64,000 nucleotides of DNA, taken from Amycolatopsis sp. 2-15. GTDB taxonomy: Bacteria > Actinomycetota > Actinomycetes > Mycobacteriales > Pseudonocardiaceae. The DNA lies in contig NZ_CP127294.1 in NCBI RefSeq assembly GCF_030285625.1, forward strand, positions 1,808,001-1,872,000, in the 5' to 3' direction. Made by a program: the position numbers and the translations under genes. This document shows positions 44,622-54,990 of this stretch, one piece after another. Each line of letters starts with the position of its first letter. Positions within the stretch are counted from its first letter, which is position 1. The notes below the pieces were generated by a model. It had not been told where the DNA came from. It saw only the letters and a program-made list of their open reading frames with translations, and did not search any database.

Positions 44622-46733
44622 GTGAGTACCGTCCTCGCCGGCGAGCAGATGAGCCACCGGCAGATCATGAAGGCCTTCTCGGGCCTGCTGCTCGCCCTGC
44701 TCGTGGCGATGCTGTCGTCGACGATCGTGTCCAACGCGCTGCCGACCATCCTTGCCGATCTGCACGGCTCGCAGAGCCAGTACACGTGGGTGGTCACCGC
44801 GACGCTGCTGACCTCGACCGCGACCACCCCGATCTGGGGCAAGCTCTCCGACCTGTTCAGCAAGAAGCTGCTGTACCAGGTCGCCATCGTGATCTTCACG
44901 ATCGGCTCGGCGCTGGGCGGCATCTCTCAGTCGATGCCGGAGCTCATCGCGTTCCGCGCGCTGCAGGGTGTGGGCCTCGGTGGCCTGCAGGCGCTGATCC
45001 AGGTCGTGATCGCCGCGATGATCGCCCCGCGCGACCGCGGCCGCTACTCCGGCTACACGGGCGCGGTGTTCGCCGTCGCCACCGTTTCCGGGCCGCTGAT
45101 CGGCGGCCTGATCGTGGACTCGCCGCTGGGCTGGCGCTGGTGCTTCTGGGTCTGTGTGCCGATCGCGGTGATCGCGTTCGTGGTGCTCGGCCGCACGCTG
45201 CACCTGCCGGTGCTCAAGCGCAAGGTCCGCATCGACTGGCTGGGCGCGACCCTGCTCGTCGGTGGCGTCGCCCTGCTGCTGATCTGGGTTTCGCTGGCCG
45301 GCGCCACCTTCGCGTGGGCCTCGTGGACGAGCGTGGCGTACGTCGGCGGCGCGGTGATCGCGCTGGCGCTGGCGGTGCTCGTTGAATCGCGCGTCGCCGA
45401 GCCGGTGGTGCCGTTGCGCCTGTTCCGCAACCGCACCTTCACACTGGCGGTGCTCGGTTCGCTGGCCGTCGGGACCGCGATGTTCGGCGGTTCGGTCTTC
45501 CTCGGGCAGTACTACCAGATCTCGCGCGGCTTCTCGCCGACGCACGCGGGCCTGATGACACTGCCGCTGGTGCTCGGCCTGGCGCTGGCGTCGACGAGCG
45601 CCGGACAGGTCATCTCGCGCACGGGCCGCACGAAGCCGTTCATGGTCGCCGGCGGGATCTCGCTGCTGGCCGGGCTCTTCCTGCTCAGCACGGTCGACCA
45701 CGCGACGGACCTGACGCTGATGGGCGTTTACCTCGGCCTGGTCGGCATCGGGCTCGGGTTCCTGATGCAGAACCTGGTGCTGGTCGTGCAGAACACCGTG
45801 GCCATGAAGGACATGGGTTCCTCGTCTTCCGTGGTCACGTTCTTCCGCTCGCTCGGCGGCGCCGCCGGTGTTTCGGCGCTGGGCGCGGTGCTCTCGACGA
45901 AGGTGGCCTCGAACATCACGTCGTCGCTGACCCGCCTCGGCCTCCCGGCCGGTGACGCGGTGCACGGCGGTGGCGGCACGTTCGACATCGACGGCCTGCC
46001 CGCCGCGCTGCAGCCGATCGTCCGCGCGGCGTTCGGCGACGCGACCGGCACGGTGTTTCTGTTCGCCGGCTTCATCGCCGTGGTGACGCTGCTGGCGGTG
46101 GTTTTCATGAAGGAGGTCCCCTTGCGCCGGACTCTCGACGCCGACACCACTCCCACCGTGGCGCCCGCGCTCACGGCCGAGGTCACGACGGCCCTGCGTG
46201 GCCGCGTCCTCGACTCCGACGGCCGCCCCGTCTCGGGTGTCGTGCTCACGCTCACGGACGCGTCGGGCCGTCAGGTCGACGTCGGCCGCAGCGCCCGCAA
46301 CGGCGAGTTCGCCCTGGTGGCGGGCTCGACGGGCGAGCATGTGCTGCTCGCGACGGTGGGCTCGCTCCCACCGGCCGTGTCCACGGTGCGCCTCACCGGT
46401 ACACCGGCGTGGCACGACCTGCTCCTCGGCGGCACGGGCGGCGTGACCGGTCGCGTCCGCACGGCCGGGCGCCACGCCGCGGTCGCCGGCGCGGCCTTGA
46501 CGCTCACTGACAGCGCCGGCACCGTCAGCGCTTCCCACCTCACGGGCGGCGACGGCGGCTATGCCCTCGACGGCGTCCCCGCGGGCTCGTACACGCTCAC
46601 CGTGACTGCGTACGGCCACGCGCCGCACGCCGAGCCCGTCACCGTCAGCACCGGCGCGCCGGCCCACCACGACGTGGTGCTGGAAGCCGAGCCGGAGTTC
46701 GCGCGCCACAGCGGCACGCTGAACCTCGGCTGA
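44622..46733 (+). CDS. DHA2-type MFS exporter fused to two carboxypeptidase-regulatory-like domains
   Basis: A 703-residue protein. Residues 1-505 are a 14-helix drug:proton antiporter: LLLALLVAMLSSTIVSNALP (motif D1), PIWGKLSDLFSKKLLYQVAI (motif A), LIAFRALQGVGLGGLQALIQ (motif B), AVFAVATVSGPLIGGLIVDS (motif C). From about 520 two Ig-like modules follow: LRGRVLDSDGRPVSGVVLTL with GEFALVAGSTGEHVLLATVG, and VTGRVRTAGRHAAVAGAALT with GGYALDGVPAGSYTLTVTAY. Ordinary DHA2 proteins end near residue 500. Co-directional with marR; GTG start. The substrate is unknown. Confidence 0.9.
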   Translation: MSTVLAGEQMSHRQIMKAFSGLLLALLVAMLSSTIVSNALPTILADLHGSQSQYTWVVTATLLTSTATTPIWGKLSDLFSKKLLYQVAIVIFTIGSALGGISQSMPELIAFRALQGVGLGGLQALIQVVIAAMIAPRDRGRYSGYTGAVFAVATVSGPLIGGLIVDSPLGWRWCFWVCVPIAVIAFVVLGRTLHLPVLKRKVRIDWLGATLLVGGVALLLIWVSLAGATFAWASWTSVAYVGGAVIALALAVLVESRVAEPVVPLRLFRNRTFTLAVLGSLAVGTAMFGGSVFLGQYYQISRGFSPTHAGLMTLPLVLGLALASTSAGQVISRTGRTKPFMVAGGISLLAGLFLLSTVDHATDLTLMGVYLGLVGIGLGFLMQNLVLVVQNTVAMKDMGSSSSVVTFFRSLGGAAGVSALGAVLSTKVASNITSSLTRLGLPAGDAVHGGGGTFDIDGLPAALQPIVRAAFGDATGTVFLFAGFIAVVTLLAVVFMKEVPLRRTLDADTTPTVAPALTAEVTTALRGRVLDSDGRPVSGVVLTLTDASGRQVDVGRSARNGEFALVAGSTGEHVLLATVGSLPPAVSTVRLTGTPAWHDLLLGGTGGVTGRVRTAGRHAAVAGAALTLTDSAGTVSASHLTGGDGGYALDGVPAGSYTLTVTAYGHAPHAEPVTVSTGAPAHHDVVLEAEPEFARHSGTLNLG

Positions 46734-46738
46734 TCACG

Positions 46739-46783
46739 GAAACTGCTGAGCCCCGGCCCCCTACGCCGGGGCTCAGCAGTTTC
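46739..46783. terminator. bidirectional terminator between convergent genes
   Basis: A perfect 19-bp stem (46739-46757 with 46765-46783) and 7-base loop immediately after the MFS stop and 17 bp after the stop of the convergent secreted-protein gene. The arms themselves end in GAAA/TTTC, giving short T-tracts both ways. Confidence 0.9.
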
Positions 46784-46800
46784 TCGTTTCCACGAGCGGC

Positions 46801-47109
46801 TCAGGCGTCCGGCGTGGTCTGCGAGCAGTTCAGCGTCACGGTCGCGGTGTAGCTCGGGGACTGATCCGGCAGTGTCTGCTCCACGTTCTGGCCGGACACC
46901 GAGCAGTCGTTGTAGCCGTTGAGTCCCGCCTGGTTGCGCGCGTCCAGCTCGGCGCTCTGCACGGCGGCGGGTGCGTATGTCCCGTAGCCCGTGCCAGTGA
47001 AGGTGTTCCATCGGAAGCCGGCCGGGGCGGCGGAAGCGGCGGGCGCCACGACGGCGAGAACAGCGGCCGCGACGAACGTTCCGGCGATCGTCTCGCGAAG
47101 AGTTCCCAT
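46801..47109 (-). CDS. small secreted protein with one probable disulfide
   Basis: A 102-residue exported protein: signal peptide MGTLRETIAGTFVAAAVLAV then VAPAASAAPAGF. The mature part has WNTFTGTGYGTYAPAAVQSA, ELDARNQAGLNGYNDCSVSG and SPSYTATVTLNCSQTTPDA, with exactly two cysteines. I do not recognise a named family; similar short secreted proteins are common in Pseudonocardiaceae. The gene is alone, ending at the shared terminator. Confidence 0.72.
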   Translation of the reverse strand: MGTLRETIAGTFVAAAVLAVVAPAASAAPAGFRWNTFTGTGYGTYAPAAVQSAELDARNQAGLNGYNDCSVSGQNVEQTLPDQSPSYTATVTLNCSQTTPDA

Positions 47110-47264
47110 GCCCCGCAACGTAGATCCACCGCCCGGGACCCCTCCCGGTCAACCGGACGGACGTGGCCGGGCGAGCCCGCTCTACCGCCAGTGGCATTCG
47201 GCGGCTCGTGAAGTCTCCTTCCGGCCCTGACCTCGGGTCCTGCCCCGGCGGTAGCGTCCAGGAC

Positions 47265-48452
47265 GTGACGCGGAGCCGGGTCGCGTTGTTGTGCGCGCTG
47301 GGGATCGACAACTTCGGCTCCGGCCTGTTCCTGCCGCTGGCGCTGGTCTACGTGACGCGCGTGGTCGGCGTCCCGCTCGCGCTGGCGGGCACGGCCGTGA
47401 CGCTCGGGACAGTGGCGGGGCTGGTCGTGCCGCCACTCGCGGGCCGGCTGGTGGACCGGACGGGGCCGCGTGCGGTGATCGTCGGCGCGCAGCTGCTGCA
47501 GGCAGCGGGGGCGGCGGCGTACCTGATCGCCGACGGCGTCACCGCGGTCGTGGTGGCGGCGGTCCTGCTGGCGGCCGGACAACAGCTGTTCTACAGCTCG
47601 CTTTACGCGCTGATCGCCGACGTCGCCGGCGACGTGCCGAAGGACCGGCCGTTCGCGGAGGTCGGCATGGTGCGGGCGGGCGGTTTCGGGCTTGGCGGGC
47701 TGACGTCGTCCGGGATCCTGATGTGGATCGGCGACGGTGGGTACAGCGTGGCGCTGGCGGTGGACGTCGTGACGTTCGTCGTGGCGGCCGTACTCATCGC
47801 GGGGGTTGTGCGGCCGCAGCGGCGAAGCACGTCGTACCCGAAGGCGCGCAGCGGCGTGCTGCGCAACCGGCCGTACCTGGCGTTGATCCTGTTCAGCGGA
47901 ATGTTCGGGCTGTCGCTGGACTTCTTTCTCATCGGCACGCCGGTGTTCGTGCTCGACCTGCTCCACGGCCCGCGCTGGCTGCCGGGCGCGATCCTGTTCC
48001 TGCTCACGGTGGTCACCAGCGTCGGCGGCACGGTCGCGTTGCGGCTCACGCGCCGGCTCAACCGAATCGCGGCGATGCGCGGCGGCTCGGCGCTCTTCGC
48101 CGCGTGGTGTGCGGTCAGCCTCGGCGTGCTGGTCGTGCCGCGCGGCTGGCAGGTCGTTTACCTGCTGGCCGCGACGCTCGTCTACGCCGCGGGCGACCTG
48201 GTCTTCGGGCCGCGTTCGGGCGCGCTCGCCGAGGCCGCGGCCCCGCCGGAAGCGAAGGGCCGGTACCTGGCAGCGTTCCAGTACGCGTTCACTGTCGCGC
48301 AGGTGCTGGCGCCGGCGGTGGTGGCGTTGTTCTCCGTGTCGGCGTGGTTACCTTGGGTGCTGGTCGGTAGTTGCGCTTGCTTCGCCGTGGCGGGCCTGGG
48401 CAGGCTGGGACCGAGGCTTCCGGCGGACGCGGTGACGCCGGTTCAGAGTTGA
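47265..48452 (+). CDS. MFS transporter
   Basis: A 395-residue, 12-helix transporter: ALLCALGIDNFGSGLFLPLA, LVVPPLAGRLVDRTGPRAVI (motif A, G-R-L-V-D-R-x-G-P-R), FYSSLYALIADVAGDVPKDR, ALILFSGMFGLSLDFFLIGT, and RNRPYLALI in the second half. It belongs to the drug/efflux-like MFS proteins of unknown substrate. GTG 47265 gives a short cytoplasmic N-terminus; the upstream frame is open but polar. The HAIR site of clpB overlaps its last codons and stop. Confidence 0.85.
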   Translation: MTRSRVALLCALGIDNFGSGLFLPLALVYVTRVVGVPLALAGTAVTLGTVAGLVVPPLAGRLVDRTGPRAVIVGAQLLQAAGAAAYLIADGVTAVVVAAVLLAAGQQLFYSSLYALIADVAGDVPKDRPFAEVGMVRAGGFGLGGLTSSGILMWIGDGGYSVALAVDVVTFVVAAVLIAGVVRPQRRSTSYPKARSGVLRNRPYLALILFSGMFGLSLDFFLIGTPVFVLDLLHGPRWLPGAILFLLTVVTSVGGTVALRLTRRLNRIAAMRGGSALFAAWCAVSLGVLVVPRGWQVVYLLAATLVYAAGDLVFGPRSGALAEAAAPPEAKGRYLAAFQYAFTVAQVLAPAVVALFSVSAWLPWVLVGSCACFAVAGLGRLGPRLPADAVTPVQS

Positions 48453-48468
48453 GCGGAACAGACTCAAG
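48448..48468. promoter_or_regulatory. HAIR operator (HspR site) of clpB
   Basis: GTTGAGC, seven bases, ACTCAAG: 12 of 14 matches to the HspR consensus, and the same left half (GTTGAG) as HAIR 1 of dnaK. It overlaps the stop codon of the preceding gene and lies 78 bp before clpB. Confidence 0.9.
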
Positions 48469-48545
48469 TTTTCTGACGTTGTACAAGTCGATGGTCCTTG
48501 GTCAGGGCTGTCACCTGGACTTTCACAGAGCGCATGAGGTGAGGG

Positions 48546-51120
<2,575 letters not shown>

Positions 51121-51140
<20 letters not shown>

Positions 51141-51177
51141 CGGTTGAGCTGGTCTGACGGCTGACGGTTGTCGGTTC
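51121..51177. repeat. 17-bp tandem repeat across the clpB stop codon
   Basis: TGACGGTTGAGCGGGTC (51121-51137) is followed directly by TGACGGTTGAGCTGGTC (51138-51154) and by shorter TGACGG copies at 51155 and 51162. The stop codon of clpB is the first TGA of the second unit, so the last codons of the gene have been duplicated downstream. Confidence 0.75.
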
Positions 51178-51180
51178 TGG

Positions 51181-51210
51181 ACGGCCCTTCCACTTCGGTG
51201 GGAGGGCCGT
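51181..51210 (+). terminator. clpB terminator hairpin
   Basis: Arms of 13 bp (51181-51193 and 51198-51210) with one G-T wobble and a TTCG tetraloop. TCCGCGTTT follows; the T-tract is weak. Confidence 0.7.
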
Positions 51211-51300
51211 TCCGCGTTTGCGGGCTTGTCCCGCTGGGCTGCCCCACGGCGGTCCGCTTTCGCCCGGGTACGCGAGTGGACCGGTGGTACCGCGGCTCTG

Positions 51301-51889
51301 GCGGCGAACGGACCGTTCATGCTCGGCAGCAGGCGCGAGTGGACCCATAGTGCCGTGGTTCGGCGGCGAGCGGTCCTTTCGCGCCGTCTTTGCGGCGCGT
51401 GTGGTCAGCCGGTACCTCGGCCGCCGCCCGAGTGGGCCGCTCGCGTGAACTCGATGTCTTGTTTCTTGCTGGGACCGATCGCGCTGCGCGAGTCGGCGAG
51501 TGGACTGTTTGTGCGCATTGGTGCTGTGTGAGTGGACCGTTTGTGCGCATTGGTGCTGTGTGAGTGGACCGTTTGTGCGCACTGGTGCTGCGCGAGTGGA
51601 CCGTTCGTGCGCACTGGCGTTTCGCGAGTGGACCGTTTGTCCCGCGGCGGCGGGCGCGAGTGGACCCACAGTGCCGTGGTTCGCCGGCGACCGGTCCTTT
51701 CCCGCGGACGTGCCGTCATGAACGGCCCGCCCGTGCCGGAGTTACCGCGCAACCGGACAGCTCGAAGTAAGTCGAGGATGTGTACGCCGGGACCGATCAC
51801 GCCGCGCGGCGAACGGACCGTTCGTACTCGGCAGCCGACGCGAGTGGACCCATAGTGCCGTGCTTCGGCGGCGAGCGGTCCTTTCGCGC
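51301..51889. repeat. 84-bp direct repeat pair and related fragments
   Basis: Positions 51301-51384 and 51806-51889 are ungapped copies that differ at 5 of 84 bases. They contain GCGGCGAACGGACCGTTC, GCGAGTGGACCCATAGTGCC and GGCGAGCGGTCCTTTCGCGC. A third, partial copy (GCGAGTGGACCCACAGTGCC onward) is at 51656-51702. Between them lies the 32-bp tandem block. The whole 51.2-51.9 kb gap has no credible gene. Confidence 0.85.
51498..51657. repeat. 32-bp tandem repeat (five units)
   Basis: Five head-to-tail units of exactly 32 bp start at 51498, 51530, 51562, 51594 and 51626, each beginning GAGTGGAC(C/T)GTT(T/C)GT. Units 1-3 are nearly identical, units 4-5 diverge, and the next GAGTGGACC at 51658 belongs to the larger repeat. 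No spacers separate the units. Confidence 0.92.
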
Positions 51890-51919
51890 GGGCTCGCCGG
51901 CGTGCCCGGTCCGATCCCG

Positions 51920-52606
51920 TCACCAGGCGAGTTCGCGCCCGTCCTGGAAGGACTTGCCCGTCGGGCCGTCGGGGCCCAACGTGGCGAGCCGGATGGCTTC
52001 CGCGGCGCCCTCTTCGGGCGTGCGCGTGCCGCGGAAGGCGTTGAAGTCCGTGGCCACGTGGCCGGGGCAGGCGGAGTTGACCTTGATCGCCGTGTCGGCC
52101 AGTTCGTGGGCGTAGTGGGCGGTCAGGGCGTTGAGCGCGGTTTTCGAGCTCGAATACGGCATCGACGGCCGCCCGGCCCAGGCGCCCGGCTCGGCGAGGG
52201 AGCCGCGCATGCTCGAGACCATGACGATGCGGCCGGCGGCCGATTCGCGCAGCAGCGGCAGGAACGCGTTCGTCACGCGGACGACGCCGAACACGTTGGT
52301 CTCGTAGACCTGCCGCATCGAGGCGACGTCTTCCCGGGAGGGCAGGCCGTAGCCGCCGGTGTTGGTGCCGGCGTTGTTGACCAGCACGTCGAGGCGGCCG
52401 ATCGTGCGCACGGCGGCGGCGACCTCCTCGTCCGAAGTCACGTCGAGCCGCACGAACCGGCCGCCGACTTCGGCCGCGGCCGCGGTGCCGCGGGACCGGT
52501 CGCGGGCGCCGAGCCACACGTCGAAGCCGCGGGCGGCCAGGCCGGCCGCGATCGCCTTGCCGATGCCTTTGCCGGCGCCGGTCACGAGAGCAACAGGTGT
52601 TGTCAT
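51920..52606 (-). CDS. short-chain dehydrogenase/reductase
   Basis: A 228-residue NAD(P)-dependent SDR: VALVTGAGKGIGKAIAAGLA (T-G-x-x-x-G-x-G), FDVWLGARDRSRG with Arg after beta 2 suggesting NADP, LDVLVNNAGTNTGGY, GRIVMVSSMRGS, the catalytic PYSSSKTALNALT (Y-x-x-x-K) and VNSACPGHVATDFNAF. It resembles the carbonyl-reductase-like SDRs; substrate unknown. Its start codon lies inside a 14-bp palindrome shared with the divergent MarR gene, so it is probably repressed by that protein. Confidence 0.9.
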   Translation of the reverse strand: MTTPVALVTGAGKGIGKAIAAGLAARGFDVWLGARDRSRGTAAAAEVGGRFVRLDVTSDEEVAAAVRTIGRLDVLVNNAGTNTGGYGLPSREDVASMRQVYETNVFGVVRVTNAFLPLLRESAAGRIVMVSSMRGSLAEPGAWAGRPSMPYSSSKTALNALTAHYAHELADTAIKVNSACPGHVATDFNAFRGTRTPEEGAAEAIRLATLGPDGPTGKSFQDGRELAW

Positions 52607-52643
52607 GACAACATCATATTTCGAAGGGTGTTGTCATGACAAC
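52599..52643. promoter_or_regulatory. twin palindromic operators between SDR and marR
   Basis: Two identical perfect palindromes, GTTGTCATGACAAC at 52599-52612 and 52630-52643, have centres 31 bp apart (three helical turns). The first contains the ATG of the SDR gene; the second is 21 bp before the marR GTG. The AT-rich CATCATATTTCGAAG between them is the likely promoter. A dimeric MarR protein bound to both would shut off the two genes. Confidence 0.88.
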
Positions 52644-52664
52644 GTGGCAGTACAGTGACCCGCT

Positions 52665-53105
52665 GTGGATCGGCTGGCCGGCGACGAGCTGGAGTTCTGG
52701 CACGCGTTCAAGCACGCGGCGGAATCGGTGCGCGCCCGCGTCGCGGAGGACATCGTGGCGGCGACGGGACTGTCCGATCCGGACTTCGGCGTGCTCACGC
52801 GCCTGGCGGACCACGCGGGGCGGCTGCGGCAGAACCAGCTCGCCGAGTCGATGGGCTGGCACCGCAGCCGGCTGTCTCACCACCTGACGCGCATGGAGCA
52901 GCGCGGGCTCGTCGAGCGGCAGCCCGTGGACGACGGCGTCGAGGTCCTGCTCACGGAGTTCGGCCGGGCGGAAGCGGAGCGGGCGCGGCCCGTGCACGCC
53001 GCCGCCGTGCGGGAGCACCTGCTCGAGCCGCTGGGCGAGAACGACGTCGCGACGGTGAAAGCGGCGCTCGACCGCCTGCGAACCGTGAAAAAGCCCAGAG
53101 ATTAA
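52665..53105 (+). CDS. MarR-family regulator divergent from the SDR gene
   Basis: A 146-residue regulator: VAEDIVAATGLSDPDFGVLT, RLADHAGRLRQNQLAESMGW, HRSRLSHHLTRMEQRGLVER and QPVDDGVEVLLTEFGRAEAE. It has the winged helix with a shortened wing (the usual D-x-R is D-D-G-V). Helix 3 (HRSRLSHHLTRM) would read the GTTGTC half-sites upstream. GTG start at 52665. The ligand is probably a substrate or product of the divergent SDR. Confidence 0.9.
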   Translation: MDRLAGDELEFWHAFKHAAESVRARVAEDIVAATGLSDPDFGVLTRLADHAGRLRQNQLAESMGWHRSRLSHHLTRMEQRGLVERQPVDDGVEVLLTEFGRAEAERARPVHAAAVREHLLEPLGENDVATVKAALDRLRTVKKPRD

Positions 53106-53205
53106 CCGATTTGTCGACCCGGGACGGGGAGCTGTCCCGAAAGGGGCACGCCGACACGGTGCGGGCGTTCGGGTGTGGAGGGCGAGCAGCGATACCCTCA
53201 CCGTC

Positions 53206-54120
53206 GTGGGTATCTCGGCGTGGATCTGGTTCGTCATCGCCGCCGTCGCGCTGGTGGCGGGGCTCGGCCTGCTCGCGGCCGACCGGGCCAAGGAAGGCTC
53301 GCGCAATCGCGAGCGCATGCGCTGGGCCCAGTTGCGCGGCTGGCAGTTCGTGGAGGAGGACGAGCGGCTGCCCCGGCAGTGGTCGGGCGGCGCGATCGGC
53401 TACTTCGGTGCCGACGCGGCCGTGAACGTCGTCGCGGGCTCCACCTTCACCTCCGACGGCCGCCGCCCGGTCTTCATCTTCGACATCGAGTCCGAAGGCC
53501 AGATCCCGGCGACGGTCGTGGCCGTGCGCTGCAACAAGACGCACCGCGTGCCGGTGGAGATGTGGCTGTCGAGCGTGCCGTTCCAGCGCGAGAACATGCC
53601 CGAGATGCTCGGCCCGATCGGCCAGCGCTACGCCTTCGCCGACGACTCCGAAGGCGCCCGCGCCGTCATCACCCAGGAGCTCGTGGACGCGGCCGACCAG
53701 CTCGGCGGCGACGTCGGCGTCGCCTGGCTCGAGAACGAGTGGGTCCTGGCGAGCGTCGTGCCGAACGCCGGGCCGTCGCGCCTCGAGCGCCTGCTGCGCG
53801 ACCTCGGCGAGATCGCCGACATCGTCGACCCCTTCGACGAGGACTACGACACCGGCCGCACCTGGACCCCCGCCGCCGGCACCCTCGCGCCCGGGGCCGC
53901 AGCTGCCTCGGAGCCCCGCTCGGCCACCCGCGCCCCGTCGCCGGCGGACACCCGCGCGACCACCCCGGTCGACACCCGCGCGACGACCCCCGTCGAAACC
54001 CGCCCGGCCGGCGCCCCGACCCCGCCCGAGCCCCGCACCCCGTCGAGCGGCCCGAGCACCTACGGCTCCGTCCCAGCCGCCCCACCGGCGAAGCCAGACC
54101 CGGACGCCGACGAAGACTGA
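53206..54120 (+). CDS. single-pass membrane protein with Pro/Thr-rich tail
   Basis: A 304-residue protein: one N-terminal helix (GISAWIWFVIAAVALVAGLG), then a cytoplasmic domain RMRWAQLRGWQFVEEDERLP, RRPVFIFDIESEGQIPATVV, VAVRCNKTHRVPVEMWLSSV, GGDVGVAWLENEWVLASVVP and LERLLRDLGEIADIVDPFD. From residue 225 the tail is low-complexity with an imperfect repeat (PADTRATTPVDTRATTPVET). The domain looks like the secreted/regulatory DUF3137-type beta domains seen in many Pseudonocardiaceae proteins, but I cannot name it. Its last 25 codons and terminator are the source of the repeat array that follows. Confidence 0.75.
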   Translation: MGISAWIWFVIAAVALVAGLGLLAADRAKEGSRNRERMRWAQLRGWQFVEEDERLPRQWSGGAIGYFGADAAVNVVAGSTFTSDGRRPVFIFDIESEGQIPATVVAVRCNKTHRVPVEMWLSSVPFQRENMPEMLGPIGQRYAFADDSEGARAVITQELVDAADQLGGDVGVAWLENEWVLASVVPNAGPSRLERLLRDLGEIADIVDPFDEDYDTGRTWTPAAGTLAPGAAAASEPRSATRAPSPADTRATTPVDTRATTPVETRPAGAPTPPEPRTPSSGPSTYGSVPAAPPAKPDPDADED

Positions 54121-54136
54121 CCCCGCACGCGAAAAT

Positions 54137-54162
54137 GGCCGCCCCGCAAGGCGGCCGTTTTT
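54137..54162 (+). terminator. Rho-independent terminator, first of the hairpin array
   Basis: GGCCGCC (54137-54143), loop CCGCAA, GGCGGCC (54150-54156), then GTTTTT. It lies 16 bp after the stop and is the only copy in the array with a T-run. Confidence 0.9.
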
Positions 54163-54990
54163 CATGTCCAGCTCAACCCGGCACCTTCAGGCTCCGCCAC
54201 ACCTCACCGACGGCGGCGCGGATCGCATCCGCTCCCTGCAGCGGCCCGAGCACTCACGGCGCCGTCTCGGCCGCCCCGCCGGCGAAACCGGACCTGTCGA
54301 CGAAGACTGCTCCCGCACGCGAGAACTGCCGCCCCGCAAGGCGGCCGCGCCAACATTTCAACCCAGCGGTGGCGTGGAAGACACCACTTCGGCCCACCCG
54401 CGGCGCGAGCTTTATGGGCCCCTGCCGCCCCGCCCGGACTCGGGCTTCGACGAAGTCCGGTCCCGTATGCGAGAACGACCGCCTCGCAAGGCGGCCGTTC
54501 CAATACCTCAACCCGACGGTGGTGTGGAAGACACCACTTCCGTCCCGCCAGCGGCCCGAGCTCTATGGGGCTGCTGCCGGCCCGCCCCGACACGGGCTTC
54601 GACGAAGACCGATCCCGCACGCCAGAACGGCTGCCCGCAAGGTGGCCGCGCCAACACCTCAACCCAACAGCGGTGTGGAACCACGTCAGCCCCACCGGCG
54701 GCGCGAGCTCTATGGGCTGCGGACGCGCCCCGCCTGGACTCGGGCTTCGACGAAGGCTGCTCCCGTACGCGAGAACGACCGCCCCGCAAGGCGGCCGCGC
54801 CAACATCTCCACTCAGCGGCGGCGTGGAAGACACCACTTCGGCCCGTCAGTGGCCCGAGCTTCATGCCGCCGCCGCGGCCGCCCCGCCGGCGAAACCGGA
54901 CTTGTCGAGGAAGCCTGTTCCCGCACGCGATAACGGCCGCCCCCGACAGGCCAGCCGCCCCGGCATCTCAACCCAGTGGCGGCGTCGAAA
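54163..54990. repeat. ~150-bp tandem array made of two converging gene ends
   Basis: The CGCAA loop of the hairpin recurs at 54145, 54335, 54485, 54636, 54785 and (decayed) 54944, i.e. steps of 190, 150, 151, 149 and about 159 bp. Each unit joins a segment like the 3' end of the upstream gene (GGCCCGAGC... GACGAAG... CCCGCACGCGA), the hairpin, and a segment like the reversed 3' end of the downstream minus-strand gene (CAACCCAGCGG... GGAAGACACCACTT). Units after the first lack the T-run. The 850-bp gap has no credible gene of its own. Confidence 0.85.

Noticed and set aside
51498..51657. CRISPR array
   Set aside because: Units are contiguous with no spacers, and no cas genes are present.
51500..51855. 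Short cysteine/tryptophan-rich peptides (for example MDRLCALVLCEWTVCAHWCC)
   Set aside because: Translations of the 32-bp tandem repeat; the frame shifts with each unit because 32 is not a multiple of 3.
52636..52887. Alternative MarR start at ATG 52636
   Set aside because: That ATG is in another frame; the winged-helix frame begins at GTG 52665.
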